A DNA stretch of 64,000 nucleotides. It comes from Eutypa lata. Lineage: Eukaryota > Ascomycota > Sordariomycetes > Xylariales > Diatrypaceae. The DNA is taken from positions 434,001-498,000 of the forward strand of contig JAKULF010000019.1 of NCBI GenBank assembly GCA_022661535.1, in the 5' to 3' direction. Shown here one piece after another: positions 44,791 through 58,647 of the stretch (its first letter is position 1; the number at the start of each line of letters is the position of its first letter). A program made the position numbers and the translations under genes. Below the pieces are notes generated by a model. That model searched no databases. It was given only the letters and a program-made list of their open reading frames with translations, and was not told the origin of the DNA.

Positions 44791-45612
44791 CCTTGGGCTA
44801 AGATGTGTATAATATGTATGGGTTGTTGGTAGTATTAATAGACAGGGTCGTAGACACGCACGACGTCGGGTTTGTCGTCGCAGTTACGGTCGCGGTCGCG
44901 GTCGCGGTCGCAGTCGTAGTCGCAGTCGCTCTTGTGGTGACAGTCGTCGATGTCGTTAGATGGGTATTATATTATTGACTATGAGATGACGACGCCGTAG
45001 TCGAGAGGAACGGCTGCTAAGAGAGAGGAAAAGAAGGCGAAGAAGAGGGAGATGATGATGACGATGATGATAATGACGATGAGTTTTACTTGGGATAGAT
45101 TAGTATTACCTATTCTCAGTATATACCTAGGTAGGTCTTCAATATCCCACTGACTCGTCCAATTTCACGTGTAACTGAGAATCAATAATAGAATTGGAGC
45201 TTTGTTATGTCGTACACACTCTTCCTATTCTAAAGTATCGTCCAGTCCATTATAATGAAGACATCAAAACCAACTTAGGTATTAGTTCTACTACTACGTA
45301 AGGTATGTAGGTAGTCAAGAGGTAAGGCCTGAGAGAGGTGGAAGAGTTTACCTTGTGATCCAATTGGAAATAAAAATACACCCACCTGTTCTGACTAGCG
45401 GGATACATACATACATGCAGTACCTGTATTTAGGTATGCCGAACAGCCGTGCAGCCGTGCTAACACTGAACATCGAAAGCTATGTAGCTAAAGGTAACTA
45501 CATGTAGTTAGTTATGACGTATGTGTACTTAGCAACCATTCCTTAGAAAGATCAGCATCAGCTTGTTATCATTATCATTATCATTATAATTAATAAATAA
45601 CATGAAGTAGCC
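44791..45612. other. Intergenic region upstream of the MAM3-like gene
   Basis: It holds the MAM3-like promoter and the MFS gene 3' end. A hexanucleotide repeat, (cggtcg)n with variants cagtcg and tagtcg, runs over 44887-44930, followed by gaagaag/gatgatgac tracts to about 45080. These may be part of the 5' leader. No gene is seen. Confidence 0.5.
44887..44930. repeat. Hexanucleotide repeat (cggtcg and variants), about 7 units
   Basis: About seven units, the later ones diverged to cagtcg and tagtcg, lie roughly 100 bases upstream of the MAM3-like start codon. Confidence 0.8.
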
Positions 45613-47559
45613 CTATAAGAAATTTCTGAAGCCGTATCCCTCATTTTCGATGCCTACTACCCGCTGTTGGTAGTTCATTTCACCATTCCGGGATGCTTGA
45701 TCCTGATCCTTTGCCTCAAACCTTTTGTTCTCCCAAACCAGATACGTTCGTAACGAGAAGGCTAGGAGCCCGTTGAAGAACACTTCACAGCAAGGAATTA
45801 GTAGCCGTAATGAATCATTTGGAATCTCCGGTTGAAAGTGTATATAGGTGTAACTATATATATATTGATACGAGCGACTCACTGAAACTAGCGCACACTG
45901 CCATGCCTGTAACATAATAGGGAGCATCGTCTGCCGGAAACATACGAGTTCCAAGCAACGGACCACATTGGCCAATGATATTAAGCAAGGTAATTCCAGC
46001 GCCGCGTTTAGAATCGCTTCCTTGGTTGTTCAGTGTCCACGGGAGGATGTTAGAAATCGCAGGAAACACCCCTCCCGCCGCGAGAAACACGCCGACATAG
46101 CGGACGGCCACGTTCGTCGAAACCGCGAGGAGGATATAACCAACTCCGCCAATCAGTGATAAGATAATAATCATGATTCCACGCTGCCGGGTTCTGTCAG
46201 CAACCCATGTCGTACCGATACATACGAAAAAGGAGAGTAGGTATGGCGGCGCGCTAAGTCCCTGGGCGTTGATGGCGGTGAAGCCCATGCTCTTAAGAAT
46301 AGCTGGTAGAAAGACGGGAAGACTGCTGAACGAAACTACAGTCGACTGGTTAGCATGAACGACTCTGTAGTGGGAAACGTATAGGGAGCCTACCGTTGCA
46401 ACTAAAATACATAAATGGGGGTATCCAAGTCTTGATATCCTTCAGTGCCATAAGGATATCTTTGAAGTTCACATGGCCGATTCGAGCCGTACCGCTGCTT
46501 CCGGTTTGCTGGATTGCTCGGGCCCTTGCTACCTCCTTCTCTCCTTCGCTGAGAAAACGCGCCGTGTCCGCAGAATCGGGGATAAACTGAAAGGCAACGA
46601 ATGCCAACAGGACGGATGGGATCCCCTCTACGATGAAGAGTAGTCTCCAGTTGGCGAAAGCCGGATGTCCCGATGTGATTCCGTAGGCTAGGGCACCGGC
46701 AAACGAAGAGGCTAACGGAGCTGCCGAGAGGAATAAGCCGCATCGCAAACCTAGTTCATGTCTTTTATAGAAGAACGTAAGGAGGTACGGAACACCCGGG
46801 CCAAACCCTGCCTCAGCCACCGCTAGGAAAAATCTCGAAGCCATAAGGCCAGACCAGCTGAAAGCCGTAGCTTGTAGAGTTGAGGCGAGGCCCCTGTACA
46901 GTTGAGCAGACTGGCCGCATATAAGGGGGCGAGTTATCTTACCATACAACAACGCATGTAAAAGCCCAGATATGCCTATTAGTGCCGTTAGGTTCGAAAC
47001 GCTGTTTTTAAGCTATCTTCAAGCTATCTTCATCGGGACCTACGGAGGTATGATCTTCCACATGAAGGCGAGGAATTCAAAAACAACTGTTATAAGGTAA
47101 GCATAGAGGTATTATATACTTAGGCCACTAGGTTACGAACTATACGGTATATAGAATATTGTTAGCAACCACTATTTAACGATGTTAGCGCTATACTGTT
47201 CGCGAAGACAATAATAACAATCCTTGATATGTCGACAAACCTGGTACTGCTCGTTGCCAAAACCAATATCTTCACTCATTCCTGCCGTCTCCGCATTGCC
47301 AATGTTCGATCGGTCGAGGAAGGAGACAAGATCTCGCCAACTGTCAGCCTGACCTGATCGTAGCCATGCTGAAGGAACACCCACAGAGACTTGCCACCAG
47401 GGGGACAAGTGTAAGGTCGATTTTCCTTACGACGCGCCTTTCGACATCTGGATCGATGTGAAGTCTGCCCTCGAGCTGTCCGCGATTATCGACAAAGCTA
47501 CGCTTGTGTCCCGACTCGGCATGTGTAGCCTCGGGGGGTTTATCTAGAGAAATGTCCAT
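45613..47559 (-). CDS. MFS transporter, anion:cation symporter family (allantoate/nicotinate permease type)
   Basis: Eight exons give 498 residues: 47385-47559, 47241-47332, 47141-47171, 47044-47086, 46943-46975, 46394-46893, 45883-46335 and 45613-45782. Introns are 49-100 nt. Motifs are PLVASLYLVSFLDRSNIGNA (TM1), LLTIFYIPYIVFEFLAFMWK (TM2), VVVWGLASTLQATAFSWSGL, ASRFFLAVAEAGFGPGVPYL (TM4), GVFPAISNILPWTLNNQGSD and FNGLLAFSLRTYLVWENKRF. This pattern is that of the Dal5/Tna1-type family, which takes up organic anions such as allantoate, nicotinate or pantothenate. Substrate is unknown. Intron 1 ends in GAG rather than YAG, and two donors are GTGGGT and GTTCGT; these choices are needed to restore TM1 and TM2. 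Twelve helices are expected. Position near an aromatic-catabolism pair suggests, but does not show, an aromatic-acid substrate. Confidence 0.9.
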
Positions 47560-48948
47560 AATGAACTATTCGAAAGAAATAGGGCGTCACGACTAACAGG
47601 CACCACTGATTTGATACAATCAAACGTCGTCCACAGAGGAAAGCAGAGCTAGGGTTGATTGACCTCGCAGTTGCTTGTCGGGAACTACTAGAGAAGTAGG
47701 CAAGCTTTTGTCTCGGTCCAGAACAACAATGCATCCATATGCATGCGATTTCGGTGTGATCAGCGCTACCAATCAGGCCAAGTAGGTAAGGTACGATTCA
47801 ACCCCGCGGGAACTTAGTAACATTTGGAGATCTTGATGATACTATGCCACATGTGTATGCTTTCTTACTCCGCATTCAACCCGGGAGCTGGACCGGGATC
47901 TGTGCACCGTGACGTCGCCCATGCCGTTCGCGCATCCAGGTATACTTACAGTCACTACATACGAAGTATGTAGGTGCTCATATGTAAGATACCATTTCGA
48001 TAGTGGCCGGTTCTCTCAACGTGATCAATCCTTGTTAACAGGCCCATGAATAGGAGGGACTTGTGGTATGATTGAATATGATGCTAAATTATGTGACTGT
48101 GACATCGCAATAAGCTTTCTTAGGCTACCTAGGCTAGCTAGTTGTGTAACTTCAAGCGGATAGAGGGAGACCAGACCAAAGCCAGAGCAGGAGATAAGTA
48201 TGGGGGTTTAGGTAGTGTCTAGCCAGCCTACCTTATTTCAAATACCCGCAATGACCTATATATGTTGTGGCGCGATTGAGTTTATGATGGTCGTCAAGGC
48301 GAACTACAGAAAAGAATTCAGGTAAAGTAGGTTGCTATTTGTTCCATGGTTGCGGCCGGCTTGACGGAAACGAAACAAAGTCCCGGTAAGAAGTTATTCT
48401 TACCTGATGATAAATGATAATAACAACTCTTATGTTACTTATAAACTTCCCAATATGAAGTTTAAAGCCCAAATAGTAGCTTGAGGAGGATCAAAGGGTC
48501 GATCTAATGCAGGAGTGTGGACGCCGCCAACACAAACCTTTCGCTCTTTCACGACCTCAAAACAGCAACTAGTAGCTAACCCATCTCGGCATTTCAAAGC
48601 ACTTTTTGGGTAGAGATGACGACTATGATGACATCTCAGTGCTTACGGCCGATTGCAATCCTTCCGAGGAGGTGATGTGATTCAGTAGAGCAATGCAGGT
48701 AGGTTTAGACCCTGCAGGTTGCTAGCATCTCATAGAGCGGTTGTAGCTGTATAGTAACACACCCGTGTTTTTGGTAATCAGTTAAAATATAGGTACTTTC
48801 TCACTATAAAACTTAGACATGCACGAGGAGGTTGTTAATATTTAGCGGCTTATCTATGTGCTAGAGAGAGGACCGGTAAATAGTGAAACCCCCTAATGCA
48901 TTATCGAAGCACCTCTCTATACCACTACATCTATAACATAGCGCAAAT
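47560..48948. other. Intergenic region, no gene seen
   Basis: It contains the MFS promoter and the 3' end of the ketopantoate-reductase gene. Composition is ordinary. No reading frame longer than about 60 codons has protein features. Confidence 0.5.
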
Positions 48949-50191
48949 CTATAGCCTCCCCTTTGCCTGGCTCCTTTCTCGGGTTTCCTGCATGCTCTTC
49001 AGCAACGCATAAATGCTCTGCAGCCTCGGCATCTCCACGCCATGCTTGCGGGCGGTCCGTACGGGATTTCCCAGAATGACCTCGAGCTCCATGGGGCGGC
49101 CCGCCTCCCAATCGAGAAGCATGCTCGGCTTGGCGCCCTCGTTCCTCTCGTTGCTCCTCACTAGTCTCTCCGGAGTCGCCACGCTCGCGGGTAGCGGCTT
49201 GCCTAGAACGCGTGGGGCCGCATTCCAGATCTCGTTCATGATGCCGAGGATGTGCTCGCGCAGCTCAGGGTCTCTCAGCTGATCTGCGTTGCCCCGGCCC
49301 CCGGAGAGCACGGCTGTGGAGTTGAAGGCCGCGTTGATGCACAGCTTGTGCCAGCGAATGGTCTGTAGCTCGAGCTCCGTGTGCGTCTCGACGTCTCGAA
49401 TCCCGCCGTACTCGGTCCACCACCGACCAAGCTTCTCCATCCGCTCGTGACTGAGCCCCACGACCTCATTGGCATCGGCATCAGCCACTACACCCGCGGC
49501 ACCCCTTCCGAAAGGCCCCAGACTGATCCTCGTCCAGCGGTTCTGGCGTATCACCCCTTGCTTAATCTGCTCGGCACTGACGATGGTTACAGCGCTCACG
49601 ATGGGGTTGAGGGGAAATCGCTTGCGATAGGGTTCCTCGACCCCAAACCCATTTTGAATAAGTACTATGCAAGACTGGGGAGACACGAGGGGAGCGACCA
49701 TTGCTGCATCATCTGTCCGGTCCGGCAGAGCCTTCGTTGTAACCACTATGTAGTCCCAACCGCCCTTAGGTGGCGGGCGGGGTGGCTGCTGTGCAGGATC
49801 CGCTACTGGCCCAGCATTTGGAACAGCAGCAGACACGGAGGGAAAGACAGCGTATGGCGTATATGTGTAATCACCGAATGAGTGCGTCTGCAAGGCAACA
49901 CCGGATTCGGCAAGGACTGCGTAGTTGGAGCGCGCTATCAGCGAAGTGTAGATATGGTGCGATGGCTGTGGCAATGTGAATGAGCACTTAAGTATGATTC
50001 AAGAATAGCAATTGACTAAATTAATTGTCACTTACATGATGAAGGCGGGAAGCATAGAAACAGCCTACGGCGCCAGCGCCGACGAACAGGATGTGCACCG
50101 GTCTGTCGGTCAGCATGACACAAGGCAATATGGGGTTAGTTATGCGTGGAACATACCTGGAGCTACCTACAGGATTTGAATGGTCTCCCAT
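48949..50191 (-). CDS. 2-dehydropantoate 2-reductase (ketopantoate reductase) family
   Basis: Exons 50157-50191, 50036-50102 and 48949-49965, with introns of 54 and 70 nt, give 372 residues. Ketopantoate reductases make pantoate with NADPH for coenzyme A synthesis. The N-terminal Rossmann motif HILFVGAGAVGCFYASRL includes GAGAVG at residues 20-25. WDYIVVTTKALP and VLIQNGFGVEEPY are the ApbA nucleotide-binding blocks. The C-terminal domain has TIRWHKLCINAAFNSTAVL with the catalytic lysine, and SMLLDWEAGRPMELEVILGN. The start at 50191 (MGDHSNP) joins neatly across the first intron. Fungi carry several paralogues, so this copy need not be the biosynthetic one and could act on another 2-oxo acid. 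Such paralogues are also found in secondary-metabolite clusters, but none is visible here. Confidence 0.9.
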
Positions 50192-53100
50192 TTCTTCCGT
50201 ACTACCCAGTTTGCTCACCTGAGAAGTTATGATGGAATACAGAGTTAATACCAACGAGACTGATAGCTTTAGAATGTTGCCAATCAAGAGGTGTGCGATT
50301 TGCCTTGAGTTAGGTATCGAATACAATAATGAATGTACATAATTACTTGATGTTACAGCACATGCTGGGATACATCCATGTAGTTATGTACCCAATGCTT
50401 ACCTAATAGGTAGGTTGTACGTACCTAAAGCACCTTAGACGATGGGAAATGCGTAATCGCAATAGAAACATAGCTCGTAGTGATGTTTTATAAAAGAAAA
50501 TTGGGTATTTTTAATTCATTAATTAATTAATATGATTGATTAGTGATATATAGAATAACATGAAAAATATTCATTTAATGTGATGTGATAGTCCAACAAG
50601 AGTCAATTTCACTATTTCTAGCATACAAGAAAGACTGGCGATTAACAGCCATCGACCCCCTATTGGGGACAGATGCTTTTCAAGCTAAAATTGCTTGGGT
50701 AGGTATGTACTATAGTATCTAAGCTACCTAGTACCTATGTGGGAAACACGGGATGTCTCCCATGAAGGGAATGTGACCTCTACTGATTCCCGAATTTTCA
50801 AAGAAATTCAAAACGATCTCTCAAATTCGGGCGCCCAGCAACGGGTTCATATTTTATCTCTGCCAGGAGCGAAAACACTCACGTCGACTTGTAACAACGG
50901 TGAATGCCGATATACACTTGAAGTGTATTGCTGGCATGTATGTAGGATAACCCCAAATTAATCCTAGACACTTCCTTACCTTGATTGATCGCCAGATGAC
51001 TTTATGCGTGCATCACAGAAGATAGATAATCGCATCCTACGAAAGGTACCTATAACGGGCGCTCTTTGTAAAGACATTCCTTGTTGAAGGGATGCCGGGC
51101 TATATTCCGCTTCGTATCGTAGCCACGAGCCATGTGTATACCTACGCCAACATGGTCCCTTTAGATCGTGATAGATCGCGGTATGCAGGTGAAGACCAGC
51201 ATCTGAAGAGATCGTTTCAGGCCGACCCTTACGACATTAGGATGGCTGAGAACGGTTCTATCTCATACATTCTTGTTACCATCATCCGGCTACTACCGAA
51301 CTCTGCGGAGGCCGAAGAGCGAGTAGAGAATAGGATACAAACAGAATACTGTACACTTGCACAAATACTATTCATGTCAACAACTCTGTGCTGCATGTGG
51401 GTATTAATTACGGAGTAGCCGAATTTACCTATCGAGGTGTGTCGACTTACGTACGCAGAAGTCGATTGACCCGGGTTGGTGGTGACGAGGTAGGTGTTCT
51501 TTCTGCCACAATATATTGGTTAATTTGAGAAGAGAAAAAACAGGGTTACCATATTTTTGGCTTAACCACAGCGGCTGGGAAGATCAGGTAGAAGCAGGGA
51601 CTTGGCCAACCATGTGTTGGGATTTAGAAGTGGGAGGGAGCTTTCTGTTGAAAGGAGCCAAAACAGAATATTGTCCAATGATGACTTGGAGTATTGCACC
51701 AAGCCCATGGAGGCGGGTCGTCATCTGTTACGCCGTCTCTGCAAGGCAAGCTTGTCTTCAACTTTTAACATCGTGCAGCAGGCGACTACTGGGGGGCTAA
51801 CGCTCCAGCGCTGCGAATGAAGCTCTGCAATGGTGAGACGCGTGTATCAACGAAAGCCACGGACGGTCCCGGGCGCGCGACCAGGCGTGGTCTATTGCAG
51901 TAGCAGCTTGCTACCCAATACAGTCGAGTTGACTCTTGAGGAATCAAGGTGACGCCATCGCACTACAATATAGCCATTAAGGACTAGAGTCGTTCCAATG
52001 CATGCGGCCTAGTATAGCTATTTCCCAAATGACAGTGGTCAGCGCACGGGGGGAATGCCATGCTCGGGGTTGGGCATGGCGTCGAGCGGCAAGTAAGAGT
52101 GGATGAGGGCTACCAAGAAATCCTTGGGGTAACGGACTGGTCGCTGTTCACCCCCTCCCATGCGGATCAGGTGATACCCCAGCTTCTAGAAGATCGGATA
52201 GAAACCCCAAGAATGTACGATATGACCCGAGGTTTCGGCTATTCCGTCATTTACTCGCGCTTTAAGCCATTGGATGTAATAACCGGGCCCACAAAGAAAA
52301 GCTTTTCACAATGTTGCCATTCTTGGGTTCTGCAGCCGAGTTGATAATCTATACAAAGCGTTTACCGAATCGGATGCAATTGCAGCATCAGGGTGAAAGC
52401 AGCCGAAGTGACGACGATAGAAAGTGCTTCATCCCCCCAGTACGCAGATGAATGAATACCTGGATGAAAATGGGGCATTTGCAGTCTACTTGAATGCGAG
52501 TACAAGGGAGACAACCGAAGTTGCACTACCATATTAATGGTAACCATATGGTAAAAGGCTACCCTGTGGACTACCTCGTAGGGCAGTGAAGACTTCAGGT
52601 ATTCGCCAAAGGTTGGTCGACTATCGCCCCTGACTGCGAACGCCAAGGTCGCCCCAATGTAAACTAGTACGACGTATTACAAGGCGACCAACGCCCAGTG
52701 CTACCATGTATGCGGGACCTTGTTTCACGCGTGGGAGAGGCCGATCACACGGTTTGGTTAGACACTAGTTACCTGCACGTGGTTTAAGGTAGACGGCAGT
52801 GAGTGCACGGCTGTCAAGCCAACCATCGTTGAGCAGCACGTCTCGGACGACGTGCCCGCAGCAACTATTCATGCATAGTCGCCTACTCAACGAACAGAAG
52901 ACAGCGGCAGCATGGTCATGAAAAGCGGTTGTGAATGGCTCGTAGTTTGCAAAGTGGCGACCAGTTGTTGTTACTTTGCCCTCTTGATAGAGTGTTTAGT
53001 CCATGGTGTGTAGATGGGTTGTATGGCGAAGGTGTTCGGCGGTGCGTGCCGTCAACGATACGTTATTTTTCAACTTGACGTGCCCGATAGGGCTGCAGCC

Positions 53101-56100
53101 TTTGGCAATCGCTATATTGTATGTATACCGAGGAAACCATATGTAGCAAACATGGTGGGTGGGGGCATGCTGAAGTTAAGGAAATGCTATAACCATTTAC
53201 GGATAACCGTTTGCGAATAAGACCTTTGTGAAAAACCGAAGAAAAATTACTGCATGTTTTGGAGATTGTTGATAGAGCGTGTCTAGTTAAAGAAGGAATG
53301 ACATATCCAACACCAAACAAGCTTGTCAATACTAAAAGACGATTGTGTTAAATGTTTTAAAGAGGAAGTAAAACAGAGATGTAACGGGTATTTGGTATTT
53401 GCTATGTTGGCATAAAGAGGCGGAAAATCTAGAAATGTGTGAGAGAAACAAACATTCCCTCTTTTTTCCTTTTCCTTCTGTAGATTTTTTTTAATGCCAC
53501 AAAAACCCTTGGTACCGAGTACGCTCGCGCTAGACAATTTAGGGCATTCCCATCCCGAGGTACTTCCGAGTATTTAAAACTGGGCATTTATACCTCCGTG
53601 GACCCGTGGACCTTTGGCATTTCATAAGTTCCATCGGCCCGGTTTAAAAAAAAAGATCGGGTGCCGACTTCAGGATGTGCGTGGTTAGGTACCTAAAATA
53701 TAGTGTACAGCCGTACATTATGTACATATATATACACATAGGTTTAGGTAAGTAATAAGTATAATACATTAGGTTAGCAAGTAGCGATATATAAAGATTA
53801 AAGGAAGGTAACTAATTACCTTTATTAAACAATATGAAACATACAAATGGTAATTTATAATTTATTAAAATTAATCATTAAATTCGAACAAGAAGACAAG
53901 AAGCATTTAGAACGAAACTGTGGTTAATAGATGCACATTTACTTACATGTATGTACTTTTTTATATAGGTAGCAAATCTATTTAGTTAGGTAGGTCCTGG
54001 CGTGGGCGGTATCGGCGTATATGGCGGCTGTGATTAAAAAAAAACTTACACATACGTACTTCCTATACTGTATGTACATACATACATATGTAGTACCTAC
54101 CTAAGTAGGTACATAGATATGTCTAAGCCAGGGATTGATTTACCTCTTCGGATAGGTAGCCTCTAGGTATTTATTGGTATTATAATTTGAATTCCTCTTT
54201 ATCATGTCCATCCAAGGAAATGGCGGGTAGGTGTATTCCAAGTATTTTGAAGGAGAGCCTTAGAAGATTGCGTTGCGTAAAGAGAGAAGATGCACTGCAT
54301 ACCACCCTTGATAGTGACATACCTATATATATCCTCGGTGACACCAAGAGAAGCACTTTTATGATATCCATCTGTCTACAAGCCCAAGTGGTTTGTTAGG
54401 GACTGTGGCCTAATAACATACAAGTTTGGCCTTACATAGCGGAGCCTGCCCGTCTGTCTGGAATGATTGATATTACACACAGTTGGAGACGAGCACTAAA
54501 TAGAAGGGTTATTTTCCGCGTCACCGGCTGAATATTCTAACGTACATAGAAGACCGAGCGGTGCTATCTTGTGAAACGGCCTGATGCTGAGGATGCCGAT
54601 AAATACAATCAATGTATGGAAACATCGTTCCGAGTTGCTTGCATCAGAGCCAAGAGCTAAGCCTGGGAATTACTTCCATGTTAGAGGTATGTTCCATCCT
54701 CCCTATGATTGAGCACCAGCGCTACTAGGTACTATGTGCCCAGGCTAACTAGAACTTCGGTATTGAAAATTAATTAGTTAAAGTAGGACAAGCACTGCTT
54801 GCATGCAGCCTCAACGATATTCCTGCCGTTGAACTATAGCCTTGAAGTCAACTCTTCCCGGCACAGCTCAAAATGTGTGTGATGCGTATTGAAGGGAAAA
54901 AGACCAAATACAGCCGGCTGGGCTTCCTGCTAATCTGATATTGACGCAGGAAACAGCTTAGTGCGACATTCGTCTAGTGAATTCAACTCCAAATGGACAA
55001 GCCAAGGCGGTTGAAGACTACCCGAATATCCTGTCCTGCAGCAACGACCGCGCGTGCGTCTTTCAAAATAGGATGTACATAGTCGTCGCTTTATATCCCG
55101 TGTTGGTACTTGATGATCTGCAACTATATTGAAGATTATTCACGTGGTTTCGAGGGACGATGGAATTTGTTGTGGAACATGTCTCCTTTCGAGATAGTAA
55201 CTTGTTCAAACTTTGTAGCTGGAATTCCAATTCCGATAATTAAAGCACCACGATCTTGACGGGCGCCTATGCCGATCCTGTTGAAAGGTTAACTACACCT
55301 ACACTGGCACGTTGGCACGCTGCGTAATAATCCGAGAACGTCGCTGCGCTGGTATCTCCTTGGTGGTTGACACACAATTATAAGTCAATACAAATATGAT
55401 CAAGACTCTTATATGGCGTTCTATGCCGTTAGTCCCGACTATCGATTGATGATGGTATTTGACATTTTATTCGTAGACTTGCCTAACTTGGGGTTCCTTG
55501 GGTAGCTTCATGCCCACCTGTAGCTAAACTACTAGGAGGATGTGCCAACCCATTAGAGATATTAATTCAAATAGTTCTTATGTATGATGACATTCCCGCT
55601 CTGTTAACTAGGGTAGTACCAAGCGCGATGAACAGGATTGGATCGCAACTAAGCCTACATACTATGTATGTAAGCAACCTATCAATGACCTACAGCCGAC
55701 AGTCTTCGAAGCTATTTATTTAGTCAACCTAGACCGCTTGCATAGTAGTATCCAAGGTTCGCAGAAGCTTCTATGCAGGAAGAGAGAGAGATCAATTGAT
55801 TGGGTCGGCAACAGGTCCAAACCGCGATCGACGAGCGCCGCATTTCGTTTCAACCCCTACCTGAGAACCTCCGTACTGAACTCGGCATGGGATAACTGAA
55901 TGGAGCCGCCCACCGGAAAACCGTAACACGGTTCCAAATTCCCCTGGCCTAAAGCCCCCGAACCTTTGAGACTCTGACACAATACTCAGACAAGGAAGTC
56001 AGGTACTTACTTAATGAGGTTACCTATCGTGACATAGGTAACATAACATGCATAATGTGTGATAAGTAAGCTCTCCGCCTTCGTTTCTAGTTAATAGCCT

Positions 56101-58647
56101 GCGCCGTCTCTTGTGGTATTCAAATCATCTGCTTCTTCAGATGTCACGCATGCGCCATCTATTTACGTCTAAGAGAGAGAAAGAGAAAGAGTGAGTGTGT
56201 GCGTGCGTGCGTGTGTATGTGTGTGTGTGTGCGCGCTTACGGAGGCGTGACCTATGCGAGCTGCACGTCTTTTTCTAATACGGGCAAGCCCAGCCTGATT
56301 TACTCCGCTTACTCCCACGCAACGATCTCATTAAGCAGGACGGATCTCTTGTTATTTAGCTACTAACGTACAAGTTGTATTAACAAGTAGCTAGCCCAAC
56401 CAACCATAACTACATCGTCGATTGAGAGAGCCCACGCAACCCACGCTGGGCACCCTGTTGCCCATAGACATGGGCGAAATCCCATCCATCCATGACAGAC
56501 ACAGACTGAATGAATGACCGACCGACCGGAGTCCCTCTCTTTCAGATCCTTTTTTTCTTGTTTTTCTTTCCAACCTGGATCCCGTCGTCCATTTGGGGGG
56601 CGCCCATCCAACATCCTACCGACTGACTACATCCCAGCCCTGCCTACCTAAGGTGGGTAAGTACAACCTCGAGTAAATAGCTACCATTAGAGCAATACGC
56701 CGTCTCTTCTCCCACGTTTCCTGTGCCAGCCCCGGTCCTTTCATTCCCATCCCACCACGCCGCATCTGATGTACATAATAGCTGCACAAATTCATTCATT
56801 CGTACTTCCTATACAGGAGTGCCAAGTGGTTAAATTATAGATACACGTCTAGATAAATGAACAGGTAGATACAAATAACAGAGATGCCTTCCGTCCTACC
56901 TCATATATCAGTTTGCTTGGCTGTTCCTACGTTCCAAGATATTCAATGATAAAAAGAAAGATCCCGCTCGCCCGTTCCCAGTTAAATTCCAACTACCTGT
57001 TCTCTAACTAAGTGTTTGGCCCTCTTGATTTGATCCTACATACATACCTACCTATGCATGTATAGGTATATATATAAGTGCTCAGTTACACAACTACCGA
57101 ATTCATTTTCTCTCATCAGTTGAGTCTATCAAAATACCATCATAGTGTTATTGTTTCGAACGGGAACCCCCCTCAGTCTAGCCTTACGCTTGTGAGCCGG
57201 AGCCTTGCGCTCGTCCTTGTCTCGGAAATACCACATAGGAGACAGCTTCAAGCAATGTTGGTTTGAGGCACGGTGTTGGGATCATTCTCTGATACTCCCC
57301 TCTCCTTCCCTCTCCCCAATTGAAGACTGCTGTGGTTGGCGACCCACCTACCCCACCACTAGGTAAAGGTACATCTGTACCTACGGAATCGTTGATACAA
57401 CAGAGCAGTATCCTTACATAATAGCCAGGTAACTACATGTATGTAGGTACTTACCCATAGGTTGTCGGCCACCCGGATCCTCGATTGCAGGCAGTTCTAA
57501 ACCATCACTCAGCCCGTGGAGCCTCTGGAGTGAAGTATTGCATGTCGGTAGAGTGAAGTATTGTACTTCTACGGTTCTACCTGTCTATTTCGGTGGTACC
57601 CTAGGTATAGACAAACTGGATATGCTAAGCTAAGCTCTTAGGTAAGTACGCTAGATACCATACTAATCACTGCCCTTTAGCAGCACTGAAGAAGGACTGA
57701 CGCAACAGGACATACAGGACACTTTCCCAGTCCAGTAAGCCGCTTAGAATCAGGGCCTACCTTACCTACCTTACCTACCCTAGGTACCTAGTGCTAGCAC
57801 TAGAGTGCCCTTAGCTACCTACTTAGCATAAGGGTATACCTACATATCGAGTATAGGTATCGATTGTACTTGGCTAGCAACACTAGTTAGCGCCCACCGC
57901 ATGCACATGCAGGCCAGGAGCAACTCTTCGAAGGTCATCCATCCATCTTGCATTTTCAACTTTTTGTCCATCAATTACTTTCGGCCTTCCTCCGGCTTCT
58001 TATTATATCAACGATTAGAAGCATACACAACCAACCAACCAATCCGGAGAAAAAACCAAGCAACAGCACCAGAAGTAGCCGGATAATTTACATACCTGAG
58101 CTTTCCACCGTCTGCTGTATAAACAGACCGCAACTCATTGTTAAACGAACTGTTAAACAATAAGGCACATCAAGGAACTACAGATCGGAATATTTCCGCT
58201 TATTCGATTATCCTGCTTGGACCTCGCGGCGTTTCATCCTCTTCGGCTTTGATACTCGACCGCCCGCCCACTAGGTGCATCTTATATCTATCAGAGTTGC
58301 TGGTTCACTCACTCTTTTATGAATATATATTTGGATATGTATACGTAGCATTCCCTCTCAAGCTGCCGGGTCACGTTTTGTTTAGCTCGGTCCTTTGTTC
58401 CCTTGGGCGTCTTTCGTCTTTTGAAGCCGAGCAGCTCCAAGATCCTCTTTGAGCACCAATTTCTTGAACTTGGACCTGAGCTTGACGAGCCTGGGATTCG
58501 CCAACCGGGATTCACCTTACAAAAGGTTCCGGATTTTTCAAGATTTCTTTTCAACTGTACCTACGCATAGGGCTTGCGGAACTTATATACGCACTACTAA
58601 CACTCTCGCGCGCAACTCTCTCGAAGCCACGCAACTTCACTCATACG
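50192..58647. other. Long gene-poor stretch (8.5 kb)
   Basis: I could not assemble any spliced gene here. All open frames are under 110 codons. Composition varies: 50.5-50.6 kb and 53.7-54.1 kb are AT-rich, 51.5-52.9 kb is close to gene-like composition but has no conserved motif. TACCTA/TAGGTA words are dense (for example 54094-54111). A GT-rich microsatellite is at 56180-56236. The right end, about 56.9-58.6 kb, is pyrimidine-rich and probably includes the promoter and leader of the copper-fist gene. Long non-coding RNAs or fast-evolving small secreted proteins could be hidden. Confidence 0.45.
56180..56236. repeat. GA- then GT-rich microsatellite
   Basis: An agagaaagagaaagag run passes into gtgtgcgtgcgtgcgtgt and gtgtgtgtgtgcgcgc. 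No gene overlaps it. Confidence 0.85.

Noticed and set aside
37932..50191. Secondary-metabolite gene cluster
   Set aside because: There is a transporter and oxidoreductases but no backbone enzyme (polyketide synthase, peptide synthetase, terpene cyclase), and housekeeping-type MAM3 sits in the middle.
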